Origin: a virus
DNA length: 33,281 bases
Virus record (IMG/VR): IMGVR_UViG_3300048015_000365
Span: 1 to 33,281 of that record
Reading direction: 5' to 3' (one strand)
Position numbers and translations under genes: made by a program. Within the stretch, counting starts at the first letter, position 1; the number at the start of each line of letters is the position of its first letter. Below, one piece after another: positions 23,260 to 30,600 of this stretch. The notes beneath the pieces were generated by a model, which saw nothing but the letters and a program-made list of their open reading frames with translations, had not been told where the DNA came from and searched no databases.

Positions 23260-23652
23260 TCACTCAGGCCGCTTAAAAATCAGCACAATTTTGCCCGTCC
23301 TGATATTGGAAAACCTGACGCGATTAGGGTCCATCTGCTGCGTGGTTGGATTATAAACCGGCGTGTCATCAAAATCAGCATCTGGAACCGTTTCAGTTTG
23401 CGGCAATGCGGATACAAGTTCCCATCCCTTGTGCCCGAGTTCGTCAATATCCAGATCGTAAAAATCACCATCATCGCGCTTGGCTGCTCGCCATTGGTCA
23501 AGCGCGTTAGTTGATGGGCCAATCATGGCATCAATAGCCGCCTTGTGTGCGTGGTTCTCAACAGTCACAACCTTGTAGTCCCAGTGACTTGGCTTTTGGC
23601 CGCAGCCGCAGAGGAGAGCGGTTGAGGTTACCAGACAGAGAATTTTTTTCAT
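23260..23652 (-). CDS. Small lipoprotein with DUF4177-like domain
   Basis: 130 residues from ATG at 23652, which overlaps the RHH stop by ATGA. The signal peptide MKKILCLVTSTALLCGCGQ carries a lipobox (L-C-G-C) with the lipid-bearing Cys at residue 17. The mature part runs 'WDYKVVTVENHAHKAAIDAM ... LDIDELGHKGWELVSALP ... IVLIFKRPE', the pattern of DUF4177 proteins (WxYKVV, LNxLGxxGWELV, FKRP). It is co-transcribed with the leftward RHH gene, so it should be made in the lysogen. Phage-encoded envelope lipoproteins made from repressor operons often block superinfection; that role is inferred from position only. Confidence 0.75.
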   Translation of the reverse strand: MKKILCLVTSTALLCGCGQKPSHWDYKVVTVENHAHKAAIDAMIGPSTNALDQWRAAKRDDGDFYDLDIDELGHKGWELVSALPQTETVPDADFDDTPVYNPTTQQMDPNRVRFSNIRTGKIVLIFKRPE

Positions 23653-23855
23653 GATTTTGGTTTCTTTTTGGTTTGCGCGATTTCGCGGAGGACGGCATCC
23701 CGCTCCTCTGGCGAGAGCCATGCCATCAGCGCGCGGCGAACAATGTCGGATTTATTCGCCATCGCCAAGCGCGCCTCCCGTGCAACTGCCTCGGCCAGGG
23801 CGCGCGGGAGGGTGAATGAAATGGTGACGGTCGCTTGTGCCGGTTGGTTGGGCAT
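23649..23855 (-). CDS. Ribbon-helix-helix DNA-binding protein (leftward, putative lysogeny regulator)
   Basis: 68 residues. 'ATVTISFTLPRALAEAVAREARLAMANKSDIVRRALMAWL' (about 8-47) is a CopG/Arc-type RHH domain: a short beta strand, then two helices with the 'K/SDIVRRAL' second helix. It is followed by 'SPEERDAVLREIAQTKKKPKS'. RHH proteins bind operators as dimers through the strand. The gene diverges from a second RHH gene; the 88-bp spacer has a 23-bp palindrome and a half-site. It most likely controls this promoter pair and, with it, the early operon. It precedes the lipoprotein gene with a 4-bp overlap. Confidence 0.75.
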   Translation of the reverse strand: MPNQPAQATVTISFTLPRALAEAVAREARLAMANKSDIVRRALMAWLSPEERDAVLREIAQTKKKPKS

Positions 23856-23863
23856 GTCCCGAA

Positions 23864-23874
23864 GGTATCTTATT
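23864..23874. promoter_or_regulatory. Operator half-site
   Basis: GGTATCTTATT matches 10 of 11 bases of the left arm of the palindrome at 23912-23934. It lies nine bases upstream of the leftward RHH start and 48 bp from the palindrome, so it could give cooperative binding or autoregulation. Confidence 0.5.
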
Positions 23875-23902
23875 TTTAATTATTCTTCAAATTCTTTCTT
23901 TT

Positions 23903-23931
23903 TTACTTGACGGTATCATATTCAATATGAT
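23903..23931 (+). promoter_or_regulatory. Candidate early promoter
   Basis: TTTACT (23903-23908) and TATGAT (23926-23931) with a 17-base spacer, upstream of the rightward RHH gene. The -10 box is inside the palindrome, so a protein bound there would block RNA polymerase. The -35 is only a 4 of 6 match. Promoter use in this host is not known. Confidence 0.45.
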
Positions 23932-23934
23932 ACC
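23912..23934. promoter_or_regulatory. 23-bp perfect palindromic operator between divergent RHH genes
   Basis: Arms GGTATCATATT and AATATGATACC flank a single central C. It lies 9 bases upstream of the rightward RHH start and overlaps its candidate -10 box. It is the strongest operator candidate in the window. Confidence 0.75.
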
Positions 23935-23943
23935 TTGGTCTCA

Positions 23944-24099
23944 ATGAGACGAAAGAAACGATTCAGTGACAAAGTGCCGGTGAGCATTTTGATCCCGGAG
24001 GCGCTCCAGCGGGCGATCCAGATTAAGGCTAATAATTCTGGTCGCTCTTTCAGCGCGGAGGTGCGCCAGGCCATCAAAACCCAACTCAAGATCAGCTAA
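23944..24099 (+). CDS. Ribbon-helix-helix DNA-binding protein (rightward, early)
   Basis: 51 residues (MRRKKRFSDKVPVSILIPEA...). 'VPVSILIPEALQRAIQIKANNSGRSFSAEVRQAIKTQL' is an Arc-type RHH: strand 'VSILIP', helix, 'GRSFSAEVRQAI' second helix. It is the first gene of the early operon, where Mu has ner. A small DNA-binding protein made early and opposing the lysogenic regulator would fit a Ner/Cro role. The stop TAA overlaps the next ATG (TAATG). Start ATG at 23944 is the only one in frame. Confidence 0.75.
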   Translation: MRRKKRFSDKVPVSILIPEALQRAIQIKANNSGRSFSAEVRQAIKTQLKIS

Positions 24100-24188
24100 T
24101 GGACCCCTTATTTATTATTCTCACGATCGTCGCCGTGGCCCTCGGCTACGCCATCCTGGAAATTATTTGGAAAGGAAAATCGAAATGA
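24099..24188 (+). CDS. 29-residue single-pass membrane microprotein
   Basis: ATG at 24099 (TAATG with the RHH stop) to TGA 24186-24188, overlapping the next start by ATGA. Twenty or so residues form one membrane helix ('LFIILTIVAVALGYAILEII') followed by a basic tail (WKGKSK). Overlap on both sides supports translation. Role unknown; small membrane proteins in early phage operons may tune host envelope functions. Confidence 0.55.
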   Translation: MDPLFIILTIVAVALGYAILEIIWKGKSK

Positions 24189-24532
24189 AAATTGAAGTGA
24201 GCGAGTCTGAACTGCACATCCTGGCTGAAGCTTTTGCCAGCAACATCCACGCGGCCGTGGTCACGATGCATCTGCGGCAATCTTGGGGCATCTGGGAATC
24301 CCGCTTGGGCGAATGCCCGTACCGCAGGGACCTTGCAGCCATCACGCGCATCCGGGCCGCGCTGCGCTCCATCGAGGACCCTCTTGCCCGGTACAACTTC
24401 CATATCTCCATCCGCTGCATCTTCCACAAACTACGCCGGGAAAACGGCACGGACATAAAGTGGCAGGATTACGTCTCCAGGGTGCGCCAGGCTTACGCTG
24501 ATCATCAGCGCAACAAACTGGAGGTCGCATGA
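24185..24532 (+). CDS. Hypothetical early protein
   Basis: 115 residues from the ATG at 24185 (MKIEVSESELHILAEAF), preferred to 24167 because it overlaps the upstream stop by ATGA. Mostly helical and charged, with 'WGIWESRLGECPYRRDLAAITRIRAALRSIEDPL' in the middle and an Arg/Lys-rich end. No membrane segment or recognised motif. Early-operon position suggests a role in takeover or replication; no closer call is possible. Confidence 0.6.
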   Translation: MKIEVSESELHILAEAFASNIHAAVVTMHLRQSWGIWESRLGECPYRRDLAAITRIRAALRSIEDPLARYNFHISIRCIFHKLRRENGTDIKWQDYVSRVRQAYADHQRNKLEVA

Positions 24533-24834
24533 AGGGGCCAATTCTGACTGACGCGGAGAGGGAGATGGTTTTGTCGGGGGCACCAAATAGGACCAATGGG
24601 GCCAATGGGACCAATGCGGTTGCTATTCCGGTGCCGATGTCGGCGCAGGCTTATCTTTTTTCGATCAGCCGGGTGACTGCGGCCGCTGATCTGCACGCGC
24701 TCAGCGCTGAGTTCATGGCTGATGAGGGCCTGGACTTGGCGGAGAAGTATGAGCTTCAGCAGGCGATCAATCTGCGGTTTGGGCAACTGAATTTGCAGGC
24801 GGCTGGCTCCATTAAACCGCGCTGGGCAGCGTGA
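24529..24834 (+). CDS. Hypothetical early protein with internal Thr-Asn-Gly repeat
   Basis: 101 residues; ATGA overlap upstream, GTGA overlap downstream. A 3 x 9-bp repeat (24590-24616) inserts 'RTNGANGTN' near residues 21-29 between two otherwise ordinary helical parts. The C-terminal half ('SRVTAAADLHALSAEFMADEGLDLAEKYELQQAINLRF') is helical and acidic. No family recognised. Confidence 0.55.
   Translation: MKGPILTDAEREMVLSGAPNRTNGANGTNAVAIPVPMSAQAYLFSISRVTAAADLHALSAEFMADEGLDLAEKYELQQAINLRFGQLNLQAAGSIKPRWAA
24590..24616. repeat. Three 9-bp tandem repeats in frame
   Basis: Units GGACCAATG, GGGCCAATG, GGACCAATG. The opposite strand reads 'GPIGPIGP', a phrase common in dispersed repeats of Verrucomicrobiota-like genomes. 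The unit length is a multiple of three, so copy-number change keeps the reading frame. Confidence 0.7.
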
Positions 24835-25274
24835 CGCTGCACCCCACCACTATGAAAACTAATTCCACTGCGGCCGGTCACTTTGAAAAAATTGCACGAC
24901 AGTTGATCGCCAGCGCGCGTGCCACTCGACAATTAATAGATTTGCCACCCGTTCGGTTGGATTTGGCACTGGCTCACCTGGCTCAAATTGGGCAGTCACA
25001 CGGTAGAAATCTATTGCGGCTTGAAATCTCATTAGCAGGACGCATCTCTGCCGTATATTCAGCCGCGCAGAAACCTTCGGTGCAGCGGCAAACTTCCGGC
25101 ACCAATCATCAGCCCAAGCCTCTTCGTCCGGCATCGGCGCGCTCCAGTCAGGAGTTCCGAGTGGAGACCGACTGGTTTGAGCGCGAAGTTTATCACGCGC
25201 AGCGCAAAGCAACTGGAACAGTTCGCCCAAGTTCATCAGCTCATCCTAAAACCACCAAAGCCCAAAAGCAATGA
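24831..25274 (+). CDS. Hypothetical early protein
   Basis: 147 residues if started at the GTG that overlaps the previous stop (GTGA at 24831); an ATG at 24852 would remove seven residues. The N-terminal ~80 residues are helical ('AGHFEKIARQLIASARATRQLIDLPPVRLDLALAHLAQI'). The rest is Ser/Pro/Lys/Gln-rich and looks disordered. A 125-residue frame on the other strand (24859-25236) was judged a shadow. The stop overlaps the next ATG by ATGA. Confidence 0.5.
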   Translation: MTLHPTTMKTNSTAAGHFEKIARQLIASARATRQLIDLPPVRLDLALAHLAQIGQSHGRNLLRLEISLAGRISAVYSAAQKPSVQRQTSGTNHQPKPLRPASARSSQEFRVETDWFEREVYHAQRKATGTVRPSSSAHPKTTKAQKQ

Positions 25275-25717
25275 TCGCGACCGCCACACAACGCTCGCTG
25301 CCCCTGGAGATCAGCGCCCGCAGCGTGCTGATCACTCTTGAGTCCGTGCGCATCGCGCGCGGTTGCGATGCCGAGAGCGTTCTTGACTGCGTGGGCGTTG
25401 CAACGCACCCGAGATTTCTGCGCTGGGTATTTGACCTAAGCGCGCGGGCCAATTCAAAAATCCGCGAGCTTCGTTTTTGGAAAGACGAAGTAATCTGCCC
25501 AGACGACAAGCAGGTTTACAAATTCGCCGACCCCCGCGTGATGATTGCCAACATTGTGCCCGCGCGCGAACTATTCCCCCGTGGCGAGATCGAAGTGCAA
25601 TGGACCATCAACGCGACCACCATTTCCAGACTGGTGCGGGCCGGTGAGCTGCAGGAGATCAATGGCAAACTCACCCGCGCCAGCCTGGCCGCGTTCCTCG
25701 AAAGGAGACTGCAATGA
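25271..25717 (+). CDS. Hypothetical early protein with C-terminal helix-turn-helix
   Basis: 148 residues. The C-terminus 'QWTINATTISRLVRAGELQEINGKLTRASLAAFLERRL' reads as a MerR/excisionase-like winged HTH: 'TISRLVRAGEL' fits recognition-type helices followed by the 'RASLAAFLE' closing helix. The N-terminal 60 residues are mixed. It may bind phage DNA next to the DnaA-like protein. An AGGAGA sequence lies in its last codons and serves the next gene. The HTH call is by eye. Confidence 0.55.
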   Translation: MIATATQRSLPLEISARSVLITLESVRIARGCDAESVLDCVGVATHPRFLRWVFDLSARANSKIRELRFWKDEVICPDDKQVYKFADPRVMIANIVPARELFPRGEIEVQWTINATTISRLVRAGELQEINGKLTRASLAAFLERRLQ

Positions 25718-26151
25718 CAACCATTTTTCTAACCCCGGTGGCCTTTGACGAGTTGCAACGTGAATTAATTAAGTCGGAGATAAAGATCGGCCAGCACCTG
25801 GACAAAATCGAACTGCCACGCATCAGTATCCGGAGGGCGTCAACCCAGAGCGTGTCAGCGCACCAGATCGTCAACCTGGTCTGCCAGCATTTCGCGGATT
25901 ACGGCGTCGGCGCAAAAGACGTGTTTGGCAAACAGAGACCTTGGAGAATTATTCGCTGCCGTCACACCGCCATCGCGTTGATGCGGAACGTTTGTCACCT
26001 GACCCTATGCGAAATCGCAACCGCCTTCAACGTGGACCACAGCGCCATCGGCTGGGCCTGCACGAGCATTGCCAATCTGCGCGGCACCTGTCCGGCATAC
26101 AGCGCGGCTTATGACGCGCTCGAAGCACAGATCAAATCCTGGAAATTATGA
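25714..26151 (+). CDS. Stand-alone DnaA domain IV-like DNA-binding protein
   Basis: 145 residues. Residues about 46-122 match the DnaA C-terminal DNA-binding domain (PF08299): 'SAHQIVNLVCQHFADYGVGAKDVFGKQRPWRIIRCRHTAIALMRNVCHLTLCEIATAFNVDHSAIGWA'-type order, with the signature DHSAIGWA (108-115) in place of DHSTVxxA. The AAA+ domain is missing, so it cannot act as a full initiator. It could recognise DnaA boxes in the host or phage, or act as a repressor. AGGAGA precedes the ATG. It overlaps both neighbours by 4 bp. Confidence 0.75.
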   Translation: MTTIFLTPVAFDELQRELIKSEIKIGQHLDKIELPRISIRRASTQSVSAHQIVNLVCQHFADYGVGAKDVFGKQRPWRIIRCRHTAIALMRNVCHLTLCEIATAFNVDHSAIGWACTSIANLRGTCPAYSAAYDALEAQIKSWKL

Positions 26152-26384
26152 ACCCCTTAATCCCCAATTTAGCGGCCTTTATGGGCATGCAATTAACCGA
26201 TGAGATCAAGCGCCAGGGCGACCGCATGAAGCGCCTGGGCGACCATCTTTGGAGCATCCGCAATCAGCTAAATTCAGAGACGGAGTTCCAAGCCTGGTTG
26301 AACGCGAACACGCCGGAAGTGAACCCGCGGATGATCAAGGATGCCATGCTGTTTTCCCTCGAATGCCAATCCAACCAAAAATAA
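26148..26384 (+). CDS. Small hypothetical early protein
   Basis: 78 residues, ATGA overlap with the DnaA-like gene. Helical and charged ('DEIKRQGDRMKRLGDHLWSIRNQLNSETEFQAWLNANTPEVNPRMIKDAMLF'). No membrane segment or recognised motif. The next ATG follows its stop by two bases. Confidence 0.55.
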   Translation: MNPLIPNLAAFMGMQLTDEIKRQGDRMKRLGDHLWSIRNQLNSETEFQAWLNANTPEVNPRMIKDAMLFSLECQSNQK

Positions 26385-26386
26385 TT

Positions 26387-27169
26387 ATGAACAAGCTCAC
26401 CAAGTCCACCCTCGCCAAACTGTCCACGTTTAAGCACAAGGAACACGCCGACCGCCTTGACGATCTCAACAATCAGGCTCAAGCCGCGCGCCGGGTTGAT
26501 GTTGCCCTTGGATTGTATTGCTTCGAACTAAAAGAGATTCACCTCCAGTCCGGACAGTTTGGAAAATGGCTGGCGGAAAACAAACCACACCTTGCCGAGA
26601 AGCACAGCAAATCTGGACTCTGGCAGCCATCGGGTTCACTGGAAACAGCCATGTGGTTCGCCAAGTCGGCGCTGGAGGTCTGCGGGTACAAAATCGGCGA
26701 CTACATTGACCTCATCAAAAAGCAAATCCCCTCCATGCAGGGGATTTTAGATTCAGGGCAGATGCTACTAATCCCCGACGCCAAACTTCCCGACGAATTT
26801 AAGGAACTTCGGGATCAGATTTTCAGTTTGGTGGATGGTAAATCGCAGCGTCAACTCCGCTCCGAGTTCAAGCAAATCGAAGATGGCAAGGTCAAGCGCG
26901 GCCGCGTGAAAGGCCAGGGCGGTGCCACTAAGGAACAGTGCGAGCTCGCCGCCCAGCGCCAGGAGGAGGAGCGCATTGCCGAGCTGGAGGAGCAAGCCAC
27001 TGAAACCACCGCCTGGCTGATGAATAATTCGGACTGCAAACACCTCGGCATGATTGATCAAAAGATTCTGCGCGCGCTTCGGGATGCCCTCGAAACCAGC
27101 ATCGGCTTCATCCGCCGCCTGGATGAATCACAGGCCGGTAAATGCGACGCCAACGGCAAAGCACTATGA
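26387..27169 (+). CDS. Early protein with coiled coil, upstream of transposase
   Basis: 260 residues from ATG at 26387; the longer in-frame reading from 26249 overlaps the previous gene and is rejected. The middle ('ARRVDVALGLYCFELKEIHLQSGQFGKWLAENKPHL') resembles DUF3102-type phage proteins, where cells or phages use it near plasmid/phage replication genes. The C-terminal third is a Gln/Glu coiled coil ('KEQCELAAQRQEEERIAELEEQATETTAWL'). It ends in an ATGA overlap with the transposase. Family assignment is weak. Confidence 0.55.
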   Translation: MNKLTKSTLAKLSTFKHKEHADRLDDLNNQAQAARRVDVALGLYCFELKEIHLQSGQFGKWLAENKPHLAEKHSKSGLWQPSGSLETAMWFAKSALEVCGYKIGDYIDLIKKQIPSMQGILDSGQMLLIPDAKLPDEFKELRDQIFSLVDGKSQRQLRSEFKQIEDGKVKRGRVKGQGGATKEQCELAAQRQEEERIAELEEQATETTAWLMNNSDCKHLGMIDQKILRALRDALETSIGFIRRLDESQAGKCDANGKAL

Positions 27170-29505
27170 TCTTTGAACTTGAAAACATTTTCCCTGGCGC
27201 AAGCCAGGCTTCCCCGCATGCGGCTGCGCGCGATAGCGCAGATACTAATGAAACAGGTGATACCACCCATGCGGGGCAAAATTTAGCGGCCGAGGCTGTA
27301 GCTTCCCCTGCGGGAGCCCGGCGGTCTGACGAGACTGGAAGCGAAAACGCATGTGGGTTGGCGGGGCGTGGTATGACGGGAAGTCCGTCGTCGGCGGCAT
27401 TAAGGGTTGCCGCTCATGAATCACCCGCCAGCTTATTTGGTTCAGCGCTCCCGGTCTGTCAACCCATCGCCGACGTGCCACAGTACCTTGCCACGCGCTC
27501 ACCACAGCCCAGCTACGTTGGAGAGGAATGCTTGCTCATCACGCTGCCCACAGAGGTTCAGCGCGAAGTCAAAGCCCTGGTGCGCGCGTGCAACTTCGTC
27601 TGGGCGCGCACCATCGGTAAAACATCTGTGCAATCAGCGTGCAACGAAGTCCTTAAGGTGTTCAGCTCCTGGAACTGGAAGCTCAAAACCTTCCGGGCGA
27701 AATTCGACCAATGGGTCGCGGCACGCGATTGGATCGTCCTCGTCAACCGCGCCAAAGCGCCAGCCAGTTGGCGCACTTGCCCATCGGCTGGGCTCCCTGA
27801 GCCCTTCCTTAATTTCGTCGCCGGCCGGTTCGGTCAATTTAAACGCGAAGACGGCAAACGTCAGGCACTGTTCAGTATCAAGCGCCAGTGGAAGACCGGC
27901 CGTAACGAGTTTGGCGACGATGAAATAATTCCCGGCTACGAAAAGGAATGGACCAAGCGCGAACGCGAAAATTTCCCCACCGGCTGGAGCTACAGCAACA
28001 TTCTGAATCAGATCAAGCAACGCGGCAAATTCACCGCCGTCGTGCGCGCCATGCTCCACGATTCCACGGTGGCCGCAACGCAGTTGCTGCCGCAGGTATT
28101 GGGCACCCGCAAAAATTTGGGCTTCCTGGAAAAAATAACCTTTGACGACGTGCGCACCGACTGGCTGATCTTCAACCCCGAGAGCGGCCAGGCGGAGGAA
28201 ATGTGGGTCCTCGTTGCGCGAGACGAAGCCACGGCCATGGTCCTCGGCTTCGTCATGCTGCCCGCCACCGTGCGCGAGGATGGCAAAGCCACGCACCTGG
28301 GCGCGCAGCAGATGAAAGAGCTGGCCGGCTACCTCCTGCAGACGTATCCACTGCCGCCTTACAAGGTGAACTGGGTCGTCGAACGCGGCACCGCGACACT
28401 CGCCGAGGCCGTCAAGCTCGCCCTGGGTGAACTATTCGGCGAACGGATCGTCGTTCACTACACCAGCATGATCGGCAATAAGTCACCGAACGGTTATGCC
28501 GAGAAGAAAAAGGGCAACTCGCGCGGCAAAGCCAGCCACGAATCCCACAACCGTTTATTCCATACCCAGGCAAGTTGGATCGGTGGCCAGACCGGCAACC
28601 GTTGGGACATCCGCCCAAGCGAATTGCCCGCGCGTGTCGCCGAAGCCCGCGAGACTTATTTGAGCAGCCAGGACATGCCCGAACATTTGCGCGACCAGGT
28701 TAAATATCCGCTGCCAACGCCCGCCAAAGCGCGCGACCTCTTCCGGCAATTTTGCATCGACCAGAATTTCCGCACCGATCACAAGCTGGAAGATTTCGAC
28801 GACGTGGTGGATATCTTCGTGGACGGGAAGTGGTGTCCGGTGTCTGAAGTTCCCAAGGGCCAGACCGGCCCGCTTAGAAAGCGCAAGGAGAAGCCGGTAG
28901 AACGCGCCATGCGCCTGATCCGGGCTGTGGAAAGATGGGATCAATGCTCACCCGATATCATCAAGAGCTTCCTGGAACACACTGTGCGCCAGCGCCCGGT
29001 CGAGACCAGCGGAGAGATTGAATTCACGCACGAAGGTAAGTTGCTCACCTTCAAAGCGCCGGACGGCCTGGCGCTGCCGCCTGGCACCAAATGCTTGTGC
29101 TACTTCCATCCGCAGGACCCGCAATTCCTGCACGTCACAAGCGGCGACGGCCGGTTCCACGGCACCTGGTATCTGCGCGGTCGCACCGAGTACCTGGACC
29201 GCGCCGCCCTCGAACAAGCCATGCGCTACACCCAGAGCGCCCGTAAGGCCGCGCTGGCCACCGCCCGCGAATTAGCTGGCCCTGAGATCGCGCAGCTAGA
29301 AGTCATGCGCGAGCACAACGAGCAGCTTCAAAATTTTGTGGTGACTGGATCAGTTCCAGAATGCGCCAGCATTATTGGCACTAACGCAGTTAGCGCAGCC
29401 ATCACAAGCACAAAGCAAGAGAAAGTCGAAACGAAAAAGAGAGACCAACGCCGCGACGCGGATCACCGCGCCGCACGCGAGGCGTTGCGTAACCTGTCAG
29501 CATAA
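27166..29505 (+). CDS. MuA-like DDE transposase with atypical N-terminus
   Basis: 779 residues from ATG 27166 (ATGA overlap); MuA has 663. Residues about 1-100 are low-complexity Ala/Ser/Gly/Thr sequence with no fold, where MuA has its enhancer- and end-binding domains. The catalytic core is recognisable: first acidic site in 'ITFDDVRTDWLIF' (D327/D328 or D332), third in 'GKASHESHN' (E459). The second site, usually 'DNG', reads 'VVERGTA', putting Glu at 406. Spacing (about 74-79 and 53) is close to MuA. A beta-barrel-like part ('GKLLTFKAPDGLALPPGTKCLCYFHPQDPQFLHV', about 620-655) follows. It cuts and joins phage ends into target DNA. Confidence 0.85.
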   Translation: MIFELENIFPGASQASPHAAARDSADTNETGDTTHAGQNLAAEAVASPAGARRSDETGSENACGLAGRGMTGSPSSAALRVAAHESPASLFGSALPVCQPIADVPQYLATRSPQPSYVGEECLLITLPTEVQREVKALVRACNFVWARTIGKTSVQSACNEVLKVFSSWNWKLKTFRAKFDQWVAARDWIVLVNRAKAPASWRTCPSAGLPEPFLNFVAGRFGQFKREDGKRQALFSIKRQWKTGRNEFGDDEIIPGYEKEWTKRERENFPTGWSYSNILNQIKQRGKFTAVVRAMLHDSTVAATQLLPQVLGTRKNLGFLEKITFDDVRTDWLIFNPESGQAEEMWVLVARDEATAMVLGFVMLPATVREDGKATHLGAQQMKELAGYLLQTYPLPPYKVNWVVERGTATLAEAVKLALGELFGERIVVHYTSMIGNKSPNGYAEKKKGNSRGKASHESHNRLFHTQASWIGGQTGNRWDIRPSELPARVAEARETYLSSQDMPEHLRDQVKYPLPTPAKARDLFRQFCIDQNFRTDHKLEDFDDVVDIFVDGKWCPVSEVPKGQTGPLRKRKEKPVERAMRLIRAVERWDQCSPDIIKSFLEHTVRQRPVETSGEIEFTHEGKLLTFKAPDGLALPPGTKCLCYFHPQDPQFLHVTSGDGRFHGTWYLRGRTEYLDRAALEQAMRYTQSARKAALATARELAGPEIAQLEVMREHNEQLQNFVVTGSVPECASIIGTNAVSAAITSTKQEKVETKKRDQRRDADHRAAREALRNLSA

Positions 29506-29521
29506 CAAAACACAAACCACC

Positions 29522-29526
29522 GGAGG
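29522..29526 (+). promoter_or_regulatory. Shine-Dalgarno for the MuB-like gene
   Basis: GGAGG eight bases before the ATG at 29535. Most other genes in the window have no clear Shine-Dalgarno and rely on overlap coupling, so this marks an independent start after the 29-bp gap behind the transposase. Confidence 0.6.
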
Positions 29527-29534
29527 AAAATAAA

Positions 29535-30536
29535 ATGTTATCACATCCAGAACAACAAGAACGCGACCCACAACCAGAAACAGGCAACGCCCCCAAGGTC
29601 CGTGCGCACGACAAAGTTTTGCGCCAACGGCTCATCGACCTGCTTGGTTGCACAGGCTGGAGCCGAAACCTGATTGCCAAACGCCTTGGCGTTAGCAGCT
29701 CACAAGTCAGCCAGTATCTGAACGAGGAAGGCTGTATCTACGTCGGTGATATCCCCAAGCTCGAACGCTCCATAAACGACCTGCTTGAAAATGAAACACG
29801 CCGCCGCGCCAGCGGAGTTGAAACCACGCAGACCACGATCACCGACCAGTTACGCGACGCCCTGGAATATATCCGGAAGACCAGCGACATCGGCGTGGTC
29901 CTAGCCGAGTCCGGCGAAGGCAAGACACGCGGAATTGAACACTTCGTTAAAAACAATCCCACGGCGATTCACTACCGCACCTTTTGCTGGAGCAACGATC
30001 TGCACAGCGTCGAGAACAGCATGTTTGAGATGGCCGGACGGACGGGCTACGACGGCAAGACCAAGCGCGTCCTATGCACCGTGAGGAATCTTCGCGGCTC
30101 CCAGCGCCTGATCATCATTGACGACGCGCACAAGCTCACGCGGCCCGCGCTGCAATGGTGGATTGATTTTCACGACGCGACCCAGTGCCCGCTCGGCCTG
30201 GCTGGCACGTTTGCGTTGCTGTCCAAGCTCGAAGACGACCCCCAACGCTTCAGCCGCGTCGGCCTGCATTTTGAGATCACCAACAAGGAGGACGGCATTG
30301 ACCGCCATTTGCTCGTCCACCTCATTGACACCCTCGTGCCGCATTGCCTGGACTCCGATAAATCGGAATTGATTGACCTCTGTGAGCAGGTAGCCAAGGA
30401 ACATGGCCATTACCGAAGTGTCCACAAGCAGCTCAAGCTCGCCGCTGAGATCAAGAGTAGCCGGGGCAAGCTCTCCATCCTCCAGGCATTCCGTTCCGCC
30501 CACACCATGCTGGTGCGCAACTACAACCTCAACTGA
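29535..30536 (+). CDS. MuB-like transposition AAA+ ATPase
   Basis: 333 residues. N-terminal helix-turn-helix ('WSRNLIAKRLGVSSSQVSQYLN', about 42-63) as in MuB. AAA+ domain: Walker A 'ESGEGKT' (125-131), Walker B 'LIIIDDAH' (192-199), a Thr/Asn-rich sensor strand 'LGLAGTFALL'. The C-terminal domain follows ('HYRSVHKQLKLAAEIKSSRGKLSI'). MuB forms ATP filaments on DNA, selects targets and stimulates the transposase. It directly follows the transposase, as in Mu. A short gap with GGAGG separates the two. Confidence 0.85.
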   Translation: MLSHPEQQERDPQPETGNAPKVRAHDKVLRQRLIDLLGCTGWSRNLIAKRLGVSSSQVSQYLNEEGCIYVGDIPKLERSINDLLENETRRRASGVETTQTTITDQLRDALEYIRKTSDIGVVLAESGEGKTRGIEHFVKNNPTAIHYRTFCWSNDLHSVENSMFEMAGRTGYDGKTKRVLCTVRNLRGSQRLIIIDDAHKLTRPALQWWIDFHDATQCPLGLAGTFALLSKLEDDPQRFSRVGLHFEITNKEDGIDRHLLVHLIDTLVPHCLDSDKSELIDLCEQVAKEHGHYRSVHKQLKLAAEIKSSRGKLSILQAFRSAHTMLVRNYNLN

Positions 30537-30600
30537 CCATGAGCGCCGCCTTGAACAATTCCCCGCGCATGACGGTGAGCAACGTCGAACCAACCAAACC

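Noticed and set aside
24859-25236. A 125-codon open frame on the - strand with protein-like composition
   Set aside because: It lies inside the rightward early operon, opposite a frame that overlaps both neighbours (GTGA and ATGA). No - strand partner genes are near it.
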